From NCBI GenBank assembly GCA_964006375.1, contig OZ023269.1, positions 61,119,968 to 61,183,967 on the forward strand: a stretch of DNA of 64,000 bases. The letters are read 5' to 3'. The DNA is from Tillus elongatus. Taxonomy: Eukaryota; Arthropoda; Insecta; Coleoptera; Cleridae. A program made the position numbers and the translations under genes. This document shows positions 24,159-37,330 of this stretch, one piece after another (position 1 is the first letter of the stretch; each line of letters begins with the position of its first letter). Under the pieces are notes generated by a model, which saw only the letters and a list, made by a program, of their open reading frames with translations, was not told the DNA's origin and did no database searches.

Positions 24159-25949
24159 AAAATGCCAATGTATTTAACTTAGTCGACTGCTTATATCTAC
24201 GAAATAATCAGGTACATTCACGTTGTAATCGCATCGGGTCTTCGTAGTACAACACGTTCTAAAAACACGCGTACATCGCGCCGAGCCGGGTCTTTTTTTT
24301 ACAAAGTTGCCTGCTGACTATGTGCATTTAACTGAAGTCATTGCATCCACTCCTAGTATCAGATCAGGCTCATGCTGTCTGCATGCGGTCACATTTACTG
24401 GGACGACGTCATTGCTAGGAGCGTACATACAAATACAGTATGATGCATAATAAATAATTATGTGTGTGAGCTTGCGAAATAAAAATTTTAATAATTAAAT
24501 TAGTTTCAGAATTTGAAATTTAATATTTAAAATACAAAAGGGATTTTAAATAATGCGGTTTAGGTATGTAGTCGTTATTTTAAGGGAAGCAATGCTTTCC
24601 TTGCTTCCATGGACCGCACGCCACTAATAACAATCCGCTATATGCATTAATTGTTGTTGCCCGTATTTGGCAAAACCGTTCCATACTAAAAACAGATGTA
24701 GAGACTCCTTTTCTGGCTTAATAATAGCTTGTTTTCTTCTCTGTAATTGATTTCGCCTTTTAGCGAATTTTCGCATAAAAGCTTCGCCAAGGAGATGATT
24801 CTGACTTTTAAAACAATTTCTTTAGATGAACAAGAAGCCATATCTAGAGTCAGTTTCAATGTTCATATGTTTAACATTTATATTGTTATAACGCACTTGC
24901 TGAGTCTAGATTTTTAGACATTAATGAATGATATATAAGTTTTCCAATATGTTAATTGTCATAAAAATTGCATATCTTCATTAGACTACCCAAGAAATCT
25001 GGCTCATATTAGACCAAAAATAGCCGGTCGTGTAATATTTAATTCTTATCACGGCACGTGAAAAAGTCTGGACGCAGCAAGGGCGTTATGGTAGCGAATT
25101 TTCTAAAAAGCTTTTAATGGCAAATATGACTTTTTAAAGAAAGGCATGAAATTTGGTATAACCTATATAGTAGTAACAATGTACCATATTTCATTCAATT
25201 AGATAACTTTATTGTTTCAAAAACAGGTTGAAAATTTCATACTACATATTTTCTAGTTAAAATTATATTTGAGGTAAAGCTATTGGTATATTTAAAATCA
25301 ATACAATTATTTCTCGTTTAGCACCTCTTTAAAGACGGTTTACCTTTTTTTTAAGTGATCATTAATTTGACAATATTTATCGCAGTATTGATGTGGCTTT
25401 AACACAGTAAATCTAAAAACCAACGGAAAAATTTCAATCGTCACGACGCTTTATTGACTTGTTTAACGAAGTGTGGTCTTAGCTCAGTAGCATAGGGCCA
25501 AGGGAGGCAGGTACAGCGTACATCATATACAATGGATGAATATCTTGCAAACATGTGGCCTATGGCCTGTCTCTTTAGAATGAGAAAGTTAGTCACTCTT
25601 TATTGTAATATAAGCTACCATTTGCCAAGGGCTTCAAGTTCGTTATTCGTTTTTATTTTGAAACTACTATAAGTGCCGCCGTCATTCAACATGCATTTTA
25701 TAGTTTGTTGTTTTGTTGCCAGGAAGTTAAGCAGCGATTTTACTTTTGTCTATTGTTGACTGGAGTAGGTGTAATTAGGAGAAATAACCATTAGTTAAAT
25801 CATTCCTAGGTACTAATATGTACTTTTATCAAACATAAAAAATAATTATGGTACTTTTTATGCATTTGAATGAACAGTTAAGTATCACTGTTACATTAGA
25901 TACAATAAGATAGGCTAAAAGAAAAGAACAGAGAAACAAAATAAATGTG
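24159..25949. other. Non-coding stretch with repeat pieces
   Basis: No gene. Bases 24640-24740 (TTGTTGTTGCCCGTATTTGG, then CTTTTCTGGCTTAATAATAG) recur inverted near 28433-28510 and directly at 58610-58690. Bases 24762-24880 are the left arm of repeat family A without its TA array (GCGAATTTTCGCATAAAAG, AGTCAGTTTCA). Bases 24890-25250 hold MITE-family phrases (ATAACGCACTTGCTGAG, GCGTTATGGTAGCGAATTTT). The remainder is unassigned. Confidence 0.6.
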
Positions 25950-26215
25950 GACAGCGGTTTCATTGCACGCTACGTAAGTACGCAGATAACATAAAGCGGC
26001 TATTGAAAGAGAGAAAGAAGTACAAAGGATGTTGAGTGTGCTGAATAGTGTTAAAAAAAACTGAAAATCAATACGAAGAAAACAAAGTACTAAAAATGAG
26101 TGAGGAGAGGACTGCGAAAATAAATATAAAGCAAAACGTACAACAACCTGAAGAAATGGATATGTTCATGTACCTTAGAAGTATTATATAAATGAATCAA
26201 ATCTAAGGAGGATCT
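25950..26215 (+). pseudogene. RTE-like LINE reverse transcriptase fragment
   Basis: Broken plus-strand frames read YADNIKRLLKEREKEVQRML (a damaged YADD box with the following helix), SVLNSVKKN, then INTKKTK, and MFMYLRSII, which resembles the FVYLGSII motif of RTE-type RT. Several frame changes occur in under 300 bases. A short, old relic. Confidence 0.5.
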
Positions 26216-26599
26216 CAGCATCCAATAGACAAAATACTCTTCTCACTAATAAGCACTTAAATTTGTATTTAAAAAAAGGATAATCAGGTCATACGTTTGA
26301 CACAGTATACTTATTCTAGTGTCATAAAAAGTAATCTGACGCTTCTGCTCGCATAAGTAACACAATTTTAAAGAATCCAGAATAACGATAAATATTAAAT
26401 CATAATATGCTGCTGGAATGCTGTAATGTATGGGGCATAAAGTTGCATTTTGACTAAGCAAAGGAAAACTTTCTGCCTTTTTCTAAGTTTCTGCCTTTCA
26501 AATAATGTTACCGGAAAGTTATTATGTTTTAGAATATATCCCATAAAATAAATAAATAAACAAAATACCACATTGAAAATCGAACCGTGAAGTAATTAT

Positions 26600-26950
26600 T
26601 ACATCTGAAGGTGATGTCGACTTGTCGTCCAAATATGACTTTATCTTCCGCGGCTGTTTGCAATTCGTTGTAAGTTCCGTAGTACGTCAAGTGGGCCAAG
26701 TTTTTCAGAATTTGTTCTCTTGGTCTACCTTTTCACCTTTTCCAAAAAAGCACACTTCCAATAATGTTATGGGTAAATATTTATGTCACGAAACGTGTTC
26801 AGTAAATCTTGCATTTCTCCTCTCAATTTCTTTCAGCAAACCAATTTATTCTCTTGCCTCTTTAGCACATCTTTTTTTTAATTTCGGTCCATGTGCAAAT
26901 TTAAAATGCTTATATTCTCTTCTTGCCATGTCTATTGCAGGTCAAGCTTT
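26600..26950 (-). pseudogene. Possible RTE-like LINE 3' coding end
   Basis: Minus-strand phrases GRPREQILKNLAHLTYYGTY and NELQTAAEDKVIF resemble the GRPRTTWLRNL...ELFRAA.K end of RTE-clade ORF2. The frame needs shifts. An AAAT run (26540-26565) lies nearby. Weak call. The 110-aa plus-strand frame covering the region has no recognisable domain. Confidence 0.3.
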
Positions 26951-27124
26951 CTGACCCATAGATTATAACACTTCAGATACGTATGACTTGATGAATCTTG
27001 TGTCGAAGCTAAAATGTTTATTAGTGGAAAGAGTATTTTGAATGCCTTCTTTGCCATTTTTTGTCACGGCTGTAACTTAAAAAATAATTAACCGCTCTAA
27101 ATTAAACTTCACACGCGTGTTCCT

Positions 27125-27330
27125 TTGATAAATGGCTTAGATACGTTTAACAGCCAGGAAACACGGACTAGTTCTTCCGGGAAAATTTTTAGTTTCCTCA
27201 AAATACGTATAATAAGTAGTCTGCCTATTTTATTAGCCAACATATTTATGGAAAACTTAGAAAAAAAAGTACATCAGAAGATGGACATAATATTGTCTTT
27301 TGGTAGCCATATGTAGATCATAACTTAGGA
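27125..27330 (+). pseudogene. Penelope-like element RT fragment
   Basis: The frame contains SSLPILLANIFMENLEKKV, close to the SPIIANIFMEDLE motif next to the catalytic core in Penelope-like RTs, followed by a position where the YVDD box would come (degenerate FGSHM). Only about 60 codons are seen. Confidence 0.4.
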
Positions 27331-28731
27331 TGTTTTCCAGGTAGCTCTACAAAATTATAGAAGAATTTTAAAATTTTATTAATAACACTTATGTAAATAT
27401 CAAATTTGTTTATAAAAAGAAGCTCACAATGGTAAAAATTTCTTATATTTTACCAATAGAAAGTTAGAAAATAATTTGCTCGACTTTTCAAAAAGTAGGA
27501 CACTTACACAGACACAACTTTACCAAAGGATTCCTATCACCCTTTTTTGCAAAAACTGTTGTCAGCCTGTTATTCAATGATACATGGTGCATTTTCAATA
27601 CCTATCACCGACACCATGTTTAATGAAAAAACATCAATAATCAAGCACATTTATTAATAATTAATCTGTTAAAATAATAGATAAGATCACATAGAGAGAA
27701 AAATACAAATTTGCATTTAGCTTCATTTATCCAAAATATTAGAGCCAAAAAAAGATAACGAATCTGTTTCAATGACCTACTTTGGAACCATTTTAGAAGA
27801 TATTTCAAATATATCAAATGATGGTACAAAAACAAACGACTTACAAGATTCATTAATTGCTATTTAACGCGAAAAAATGTTTATGTTTCTTGACATAGGA
27901 TGTAATATTAAAATGTGTTGTACACATTTTACCTTTTAGAAGTTTTAATCCCAGATAGAAAGAATGCACTGCTGCATTTAGAAATAACCACGCTGACAAA
28001 TCTACATTTTCAAAACATATTTCGATGCTTCGTGAATAAAATAGCGCATACACAACTGCCTTGTTTTAAATAAATAATACAAACTGATTTAATGTGTTCT
28101 TATGTCTAACTATATTATAAATAGTTGTAATAATGTAATAAATTAATGTATGTCGATATTTTCGTTATACTGTAGAATCGACTTATATTGTTGTTATTAT
28201 TAATTAGTTACCTTAATATTATAATAATTGTTGTTAGTCATATTATTGTTATAAGTTGATTTCACTTGCATGATGAATGTTGGCGTACAACACACGCACA
28301 TTATAAAGACGCCGTCTGTAATTTTTGATTTGTTGAATAATTTTTTGATCCAAATATCCTAACGTAGCACATATTTTTCTTTATAGTTGTCATGAGTACG
28401 ACTAAATAGATTCAATTTTCTCATGTCGAGCGATGCCGTAAAATGGCGAAACCGTTCACAGAAAAGAAAACAAGCAATTGCCAAGCCAGAGAAGAGGTCT
28501 TATATCTGTATTTGATCTACTACATATTTTTTTACTTAAGGAAACTAGTGCTTCAAAATCGTGTGTAATAAATCCACACAAGAGCTATTAAATTGCGGCA
28601 GACATTAGCTAGGGTCAAGAGAATAGTGTAGCTACTAATCCTAATAATATAAAATGAAATATTTTACATACTATTCTTCCCCATCCATTCGGTTAGATAG
28701 AACAAGTTTCAATGACAACTTTTATTTGTTA

Positions 28732-28734
<3 letters not shown>
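27331..28734. other. Unassigned AT-rich stretch
   Basis: Two adjacent minus-strand frames (28053-27853 and 27853-27641) give non-repetitive but unrecognised peptides (ENVDLSAWLFLNAAVHSF). Bases 28433-28510 are the inverted copy of the repeat at 24640-24740. Nothing else recognised. Confidence 0.4.

Positions 28735-28787
<53 letters not shown>
28735..28787. repeat. (CT)n microsatellite
   Basis: About 53 bases of CT, with a further short CT run to 28803. Confidence 0.95.
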
Positions 28788-28788
<1 letters not shown>

Positions 28789-28919
28789 TAGCTCTCTCTC
28801 TATCTAAGTAGAAGTAAGATTCTAGGCGCGGTCAGCCCATTTCCTTGGTCAGTTTTATTTTCTAATGCCTAAGGACTGCATTCATCCGACACCATATTGT
28901 GTATCTTATAAAAGAAAAA

Positions 28920-29180
28920 GTCTGAACACAGCAAAAGGGTTATGGTAGTGAATTTTCATTAAAATGTTTTTAATAGCCAATATGTCTTTTTTAATGAAAG
29001 CAGGCATAAAATTTGGTCACCAGTATAACCTATATAGTAGAAACAATGTACCACATTTCACCAATAAACTTATCGACAAAACTCCAAAAAAAGTTTGTTT
29101 TTTGCATGAAAATTTACAAAATATTTATTATTGCCCTTCACTTCTGAAACACAAAATAGGTACAGATGGCTCTATTTAAT
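28920..29180 (+). repeat. MITE-like family, another copy
   Basis: GGTTATGGTAGTGAATTTTC at 28939, TTTAATAGCCAATATGTC, then ACCTATATAGTAGAAACAAT and GTACCACATTTCACCAAT match the units at 25080-25200 and, inverted, at 9240-9370. No coding content; the 71-aa frame here is incidental. Confidence 0.65.
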
Positions 29181-31194
29181 ACAATTGAGTTACGATATTT
29201 TTTTAAATTCAGTCACTATTTGAGAGCGTCCTGTATACCGCATCTCGATTTTTTTATGAATTAATACAAACAAAAACCTATCTGAATGCGTAATTTGCAT
29301 TAGACTCCGATTTTTTTTGGTAAAAACGCCGTATCACAATTTTTGATATGTGCCAAAAATGTGAAAAGTTGCAAAACAATTGAAATAACTCGAAAACAAA
29401 CATGCATTACAATTCGATGGAAAATATAATAATGTAAGCAGGATGCTTACTGGTTTAAGTATCTGGTTAACGAAATTTCTCCATGCATCAATGTTCAGAA
29501 AAGATGTAAATAAATTAGTGGATTTCATCTCAGAAAAGTTTATGAAAAATTCACTACAACAAATAGTCAAGCGATAATAAATATAATCGGAATATGCATA
29601 ATTATCTAGGCTGGGCATGTTGAAATTATAAACAATCAACTGCTCAAGTTGCGAGTTCAATCGGGTCACTTGAAACATAGTGGATAGAAAAATGCTGAAT
29701 TTGCAAGTTTAGGGTTACGGCCTACAACGAGGCCAGTTCAACAGACAAAAAAATGCAAACTAGGAAATTTGATACGGATACAGTGGAAAAATACGTGTCT
29801 AGAGAGTTAGTGATCAGCCGGCCTCGGGGCTGAAAGTACGGTAGCGACTAAAATGTCAGTGGTTTCTGTTCTTTAGATAATCAGAGAATATTTAGAAGTT
29901 TGGGTGAAAATTTCAGAGAGTGAATTAGAGTGTTTTAAAAAAAAGGGCGATTCTCGCGGACGCGCGTAGGTGTCCAGCCCATAGAGGGGTTGGTAAAGCA
30001 GAGCTGGTGTATGGTCTCAGATTTCTGGGTGAGTCCGTCCTAGTCTAAATATTTTGTTAAATGTTCCCTTTTTATTAATAATGGGCCAGCTGTCTCGATT
30101 ACCGAATTAAATTTTCATAATAAATTTGTATAGCTATTTAAAGATGGAATTAGAGTGAATTGAATACTGTTAAAAATTTAGATGTTGCTTATCAGGGGTT
30201 TCAGTAGTTAGGGAATTTTTTGTGTAAATTTTATAAGGCGAAGCACGAGATAAGGCTTGGGGCCTTAAGTGTAGTTGGGAGCTATAAGGGATGTTAGCTA
30301 AGATTTAGAACTATAATTAGACTGAAAAAGAGTCAATTACTAGACTCGAAAAATTTTACCGGGGGCAAGAACAATGTAGTTTTTGCCGGTATCAACTTTG
30401 TATAACATTTAATCCATTCAAAGGGGTTGGGAAAGCCTCCTATATCCTCCTGTTTAAATAAACTTTAGGATTCATACTACTGGAATCAAGGAATTTATTT
30501 AAAAAATATTGAGAGTTTTCTTTTGTTAAACCTTAATCATACCAAAACCTTTGGAATTAAAGGGTGTATTAGAAATTGATTGTGCTGTTAAAATGTTATG
30601 TGTATAAATTTTAATTTTGTATTAAAGTAGTTTTAAAAACTAGATGCTGGGTTTCATTTTAGCTTAGGAAACCCCAAACTAGAGTTCATATTAACAGTTT
30701 CCTTATAGGGTGACTTTGAGGTGCTTGGGTCACTAGGTATACGCTAAGACTGGATATATAGTAAAATTCTGGGATTCTGCCCCAGATGCTCGGTTTTTAG
30801 TGTTCCAAATAAATTTTGGCAAGACCTCCCTTGAAGGTCGTAAAACTTAAATATTAAGTTCAAGGTGTAACAAGGGGATAGAAAAGGGACACACGTTCTG
30901 CCGCTCGAAACGTTGCCGACCCTAAAACATAACTAAATCAATAATTACTTAAATTTTAATAATAATAATAATTAGAATTTACAGTCATTGAAAAACCTTT
31001 GTTTTAAAGAGAAGTAAAAGGCACGTAAAACCCCCCGTTACAATAATATAAGGGGTGTTCGATTAAAAAAAAAATTGTATCGCCAACGACTTACGAGCGA
31101 CCTGCAGTTGTCAAAATAATTTTTATAATTGTTGTAAAATAACAGTAATATTTAGCGATACCTTAGAAATGCGTCGCTCTGTATATACCTAAAC
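29181..31194. other. Long stretch without recognised genes
   Basis: No coding motif on either strand. Bases 29334-29678 give a 114-aa minus-strand frame with ordinary composition but no known motif. Bases 29800-30920 are moderately GC-richer, look like one non-coding repeat (GCCGGCCTCGGGGCTGAAAG, GTAAAACCCCCCGTTAC nearby) and could be an unknown element or LTR. Confidence 0.4.
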
Positions 31195-32147
<953 letters not shown>

Positions 32148-32183
32148 TTCAACAACACACCACGAGGGCTTACAGCCTAAATA

Positions 32184-35130
32184 CTATCGTACCGTGGGTG
32201 TTGACAAGTAGGAAAGAGGCAACTTGTTAATTCTGGACTTGATGGTTTGGAGGCTCGGAGGAAAAGGAAAAACATGTGCCGGCAAAGAATTCCACAACTT
32301 GGAAGTCCTCGGGACAAAAGAGCGGGCATAACAAGAAGTTCTATGTCTGGTGTCCTGGACAGTAAAAGGGTGCATTCGCTCTGTTCCCCTGGTAGATCTG
32401 TTGGGGGCAGCAGGTGGGGGAACTATGGAGGAAAGCTCCTCTGAGCAGTGCCCGTGCAGATATCTATAAAATAGAGAGAGGTCACCAACGGCACGTCGGT
32501 GGGCAACGGATGGCAGCCTTTGGGTGAGGGTAGGGTCACCGATGAGACGTATAGCTCTCTTTTGAATGGAGTCCAGGATAGCGAGTGTAGAAGCGGCAGA
32601 TGCACCCCAGATGTGGGAGCAGTATTCGAGGTTTGGGAAGTATATAAGGTATAGAGATTAGCTGGTGAAAAGTATTTGCGAGCCCGGTAGAGGAAACCTA
32701 ATTTCTTAGCAGCCGCTTCTGCAATTGATGTGACATGTTAGTGCCAATTGATATTTCGATCCACAAAAATACCAACAGGTGAAAATGACTCATTACTTTG
32801 AATAACTTGGTTGTTCATTGTGATGGGTCTAGGGCTGGTGTATCTTTTATGAGAAAGAAAGCAAGACTGAGATGTGGTGGGGTTGAAATGTACAAGATTT
32901 CTACTTCCCCAGTTTAATATTTTTTGGAGATCCACGGAGACAGAACCCTCCATGAGTCTGCGATCCTCATCTAATTGGGCTAAAAAGACAGGCTTAGAAT
33001 ATTGTATATTTAAGTGAAGGGTGCTGTCGTCCGCGTAACTGTGAAGTGGGTTGGATGTGCTAGAGAGGAGATCATTGATGTGGAGAAGAAACAAAGTAGG
33101 GGCTAATGCTGAACCTTGAGGAACTCCTGCATTAATTGGATACAGTTTAGAGGAATGGCCATCCACAACAACAGAAATCTTCCTGTTGGAGAGAAAATTT
33201 GCTGTCCGGGTACACAGTTTTGGTGGTAGGCCATAGGCCGGAAGTTTATTAAGCAGCGCTGCGTGCCAGACCTGGTCGAATGCTTTGGATATGTCTAGAG
33301 CGACAATCTGGGATTCACCGTGTAGTTCCATAGACTTGTTCCAAGAATGGGTGACAAAAGAAAGGAGGTCGGCAGTCGATCTGCGCTGACGGAATCCATA
33401 CTGCCTGTCGTGGATTAGACTGTGTTTTTCAAGAAATTTTAGTAATTCGGTGTTTATATACTTTTCCATCACTTTAGAGACGACTGAAAGGAGAGAAATG
33501 GGCCTGTAGTTGCTGGGAAGCGCTTTGGATCCTTTCTTGGGGATGGGTTGTACTCGAGCAGTTTTCCAGTTACTAGGGAATATGCGTTTATTGTAAGATA
33601 TCTGAAATAGACGAGTCAGGACAGGAGCAAGTTCTGGTGCGGATTTTTTGATAACAATTGCAGGGATCTCGTCAAGGCCAGAGGCTTTCCTGGTATTAAG
33701 AGAAGAGAGCATCTTTCATACTTTTTTAGTTTTGAAAATGATATCCGTCATTTTATGCGCGACATTGGAAACTGTTGGTGGTTGAACATTTGGAGGTGGG
33801 TTGAGAGTAGAATTGCTGGCGAACAACGAAGCAAAAAGTTCAGCCTTGCCCAGGGCGGTAGAAACAATTTCATCCCCTGAGACAAGAGGCGGGAACGTGC
33901 TTTTGCAGAAATTATTCCCAATAGATTTAGCAAGAGTCCAGAAGGGTTTGCCGCCGTTGGAGCTTAAGAGGACTTTGTTTTTGATGTGATTATTGAACGA
34001 GTTTTTTGCCTCAGAAAGAATGCGGACATAGCGGTTTTTTGCGTCGTTAAATGCTTGACGGTTTTCTTGACTGGGATTGTGTAGAAGCGTTTTGTGAGCT
34101 TTGACCTTTTCAAGTCTGGCCTTGTCACAGGATTTAGAGAACCAGGGCTTTTGAGTGGCTGAAGAGGTTTTCTGTGTACCTGGAATAAATAACTCCATGC
34201 CAGCTTGGATAATTGCGGTGACGTTTTGGGAGATATCAGAGAGGTCAGGATGAGAGAAGCAGACAGACACCCATGGAAATGAGGAAAAGTAATCCCGCAT
34301 TTCGTCCTAGTTTGCGGAGTTGTAGTGCCAAACGATACGTGGGTATGATGACTGTGTGACCTCGGGTTGCATTGCGCAGGAAGCAGTGACCATGCCGTGG
34401 TCTGAGCGGCCAAGGGGGGCGGTGACTGATATCTTATAGCATTCAGGTTTTGTAGTAAGAAGGAGATCCAAGGGATTTAAGCTGTGTGTTGGGATACGGG
34501 GAAAGTAAGTAGGTTGCTGAACCATATTGGCTAAACAACTGCTGACTGCAAAGGCCTCTGCTGCTCTCCCTTGTGGATCGGTTTTTGAAGATCCTGGCCA
34601 TTCCTTATTATGGACATTGAAGTCACCAAGAATAGTGACCGCGGAGGAAGGATATTCAGAAATCAGAAAGTCGGTTTTTTCAGAAAGGTAGTCAAGGAGC
34701 TGGACAAAGTTGTTGTCAGAAGGTGACCGGTAAATGCAACAGATGAATTTAGTTGCAGCCCTGAGAGAGAGTTTTATCCATAGTATGTCTTTTCTTCCAG
34801 CTTCTAAATTGGGGAGTCTGGTGCAAGGTAGATTGCTACGAACGTATGCGCACACGCCTCCATGCAATATAAAGGAAGTAATGAGCTCATACCCCGGGAA
34901 ATTAAGGTGATTAGTGGCTGTTTTGGCACTGATTTGGGTTTCGGTAAGGAAGAGGAGTTGGTGCCTGTTAGCCTGGAGGAAATGGTGGACGGAGTTCAGG
35001 TGAGAATTTAGGCCACATATATTCGAAAAGGATATGTTAAATCTTGATGTTGGCGCCCCCTGTACACCCCTTCTCCCGGAGATCCGAATGGAGGTGTATT
35101 TTACCTCCGGAATCTTTTTTACAAGGAGGA
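32184..35130 (-). pseudogene. Jockey-clade LINE ORF2 (endonuclease plus reverse transcriptase), nearly full length
   Basis: One minus-strand frame runs from about 35127 to 32738 with stops only at 34307, 33716 and 32738. Order: APE endonuclease (FNISFSNICGLNSHLNSVHH, LLFLTETQIS, LGDFNVHNKEW, GRSDHGMV), connector, RT fingers (LNTRKASGLDEIPAIVIKKS, NYRPISLLSVVSKVMEKYIN), QYGFRQRRSTADLL, VALDISKAFDQVWHAALLNK with catalytic Asp, GVPQGSALAPTLFLLHINDL, and SYADDSTLHLN. Beyond 32738 a frameshift leads to the C-terminal region (RKYFSPANLY, ILDSIQKRAIRLIG, SKLWNSLPAHVFPFPP), ending at 32184. All catalytic boxes are present, so this is a fairly young copy. ORF1 is not recognised upstream and the copy may be 5' truncated. 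Its 3' end joins a TA array. Confidence 0.92.
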
Positions 35131-35429
35131 GCCATCATCATTTTTGCTTATAAGGGAAACCGACTCATACACCAGAACCGGAAACGTCCGTTGGGACTTC
35201 ACCGGCCCTTGATGTATGGGGTGGTACTTCCTCGGGCGTGAAAAAAATCCTTTACTATTACGTAAAGGAAAATTCCACTACCACCTGCTATGGATTGAAT
35301 TGGATCAATGTCTACCCCTTTAAAAATAAGATTAATAAAGGGACTATCAATTGTCCAATAGTTATGCTTTTCGACATAGTAGGAGGATACAAAACATTAT
35401 CATTTTGCATCCATGCCTATTGTCGGTAA
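35131..35429. other. Unassigned, probably 5' end of the LINE
   Basis: No motif recognised. A stop lies just upstream of the ORF2 frame (minus strand near 35133). The 63-aa plus-strand frame here is without known features. Confidence 0.4.
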
Positions 35430-35660
<231 letters not shown>

Positions 35661-35679
35661 ATTACGTTTTTTAGTAAGC

Positions 35680-35937
35680 GATTGTCCGAAAAAAATAATT
35701 TATTTATTTAAGTGGTACAATTATTACAGTATAAAATCTATTATAAAATATGTGGTTCAAAACAACATCTGAACCACTAAAGTTACAGCGATTGAATGAA
35801 TCAATGTTCTATAGAATTAACATAAATGCGAACGTATTAATCAGCACTCTTGCAGAAGTCACTAAACTGATGATGCATGATTTCCGGGTTCGTCGTATTT
35901 TGTATGATGTTGAGAATATACAGGGATGTAACTCCTC
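35680..35937 (-). mobile_element. Partial 3' LTR of a minus-strand errantivirus-like element
   Basis: On the minus strand a polypurine tract (GGCTGGAGG, 35946-35938) is followed by AGTTACATCCC, a usual errantivirus LTR start. A polyadenylation signal (AATAAATAAATT) lies near 35700. The distal LTR end is cut by the TG/TA array. The env remnant lies just upstream, as expected. Confidence 0.6.
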
Positions 35938-35989
35938 CAGCCTTAAATCTTTAACACGTCCTCGTGTTGGGACACTTCTTCTGTTTGGG

Positions 35990-37330
35990 CTTTCCTGTTG
36001 CACTTGTATAGGATGCTCTGAATTTTCTTCTCAAAAGAAACAGAAGTACAATGGTAACAACGATGGATATACCAATGGTAATGCTTAAGTGGGAATACTG
36101 CATGGACGGTCGGAGATGAAATGGATGCTGTTGTATTTGAGACTATGCTTCTTTTATTTTTTTGTTTTCTTTCAAATGAATGGGTTAAAAATGGATATGA
36201 TGTTGAGGTGTCGGTTGCAATTCTTGTAGCGTTAAATTGGTAGCAACGTCTTCATACATTTCCTCATTGATTTTGACTTTGCAGGAATTGAGGGATGTTA
36301 CTAGACCGTTTCCCTAGAAGATTTCTCGTTCTAACGATGTTTCACAATTTTCGACAATAGTGGTTGCTGAGCTAGTGGATATTAGGATCTGACCATTCTG
36401 CAGCTGAGTTGGTATTTCGTAGGGGTACATTATTTTGGCAGAAGTGCAATTTTGTAAGGTGTCAAGCTGACAATGTTCTTCTCGTGGGCGATTATTGCAT
36501 ATAACCACGTCTTCTATAGAGGGGCACCTCTCTTGAGTCCATAAGTTTCAAGAGGGTGTTTCTAAATAGTATGAGCTGGATGGTACCAGGAGAATATAAT
36601 TTTGTGGTATAAGATAAACACGAAAATAAGAACCAGGATTGGGATGTAGGATAGGAACTTCTAAAATGCATACAATCGTATCCTTAACCGATAATATATG
36701 AAATTAGGTAAATTGTACAAACACGATTTTTGTCAAAGTCGATCAATTCATTTCTGTCATGACTTAACTTTAAGTGATCAATAACATTTAGCAGATCACT
36801 AGTGGTAAAGAGCTCTATATTAGTAAATTCGTTAATACTTAAGGAAATAGTTCTTTGAATTATCCCTATATTATGGAGCAATTTAACAGCTACGTGAATT
36901 TGAAAATTAATTTTACTCAACAATTCTCTTTCGCTATCAAAGGTGGAAAAACTCTGATAAATATGATTTAGATTTTGATTAATAATTTTTTGGTCCTTTT
37001 CGTACCTTTGTGTAATTATCTTAGCAAATGAATTTAAATAATTAATTTGGGTAATTATATCTTCTTGATTTTGGAAAAGATTATCTAAATTTTTATTGAT
37101 TTCTTTTAAGTCTTCTTGGTCGAGATTTCCTGTTATCATTTTAATTAAAGAGCCTACTCCGTTTATTAATCCGCGTTTAGCTCTGGGCATTCATAGTTTT
37201 TGTAGTTCATTATTTAATCGTGACAAATGGTCATCTAGAATTAGTAAATATCGTTCGTTAGTTGCAGACATTTGTCCAGTGTTTAAAAATTTAGAATCTT
37301 TTAATAATATGTTATAATTAATTTCTATAT
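35990..37330 (-). pseudogene. env: Errantivirus-like env remnant
   Basis: The element's envelope gene is in pieces. From 37330: a surface-subunit tail (LNTGQMSATNERYLLILDDH), then the 168-aa frame with the cleavage-type motif RAKRGLINGVGSLIKMITGN typical of insect errantivirus env, a long helical region (ITQINYLNSFAKIITQRYEK), and at 36508-36314 a Cys-containing domain (CNNRPREEHCQLDTLQNC). Near 36080-36010 a hydrophobic membrane segment (ITIGISIVVTIVLLFLL) is followed by arginines. Stops and frame changes separate these parts, so no full protein is encoded. In intact members env can allow passage between cells. Confidence 0.8.

Noticed and set aside
26622..26954. 110-aa plus-strand ORF as a gene
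   Set aside because: No domain; the opposite strand shows weak RTE-like LINE phrases, which explains it better.
35809..36088. 112-aa plus-strand and 64-aa minus-strand ORFs as genes
   Set aside because: They overlap the LTR start, polypurine tract and env end of the minus-strand errantivirus-like element and have no motif of their own.
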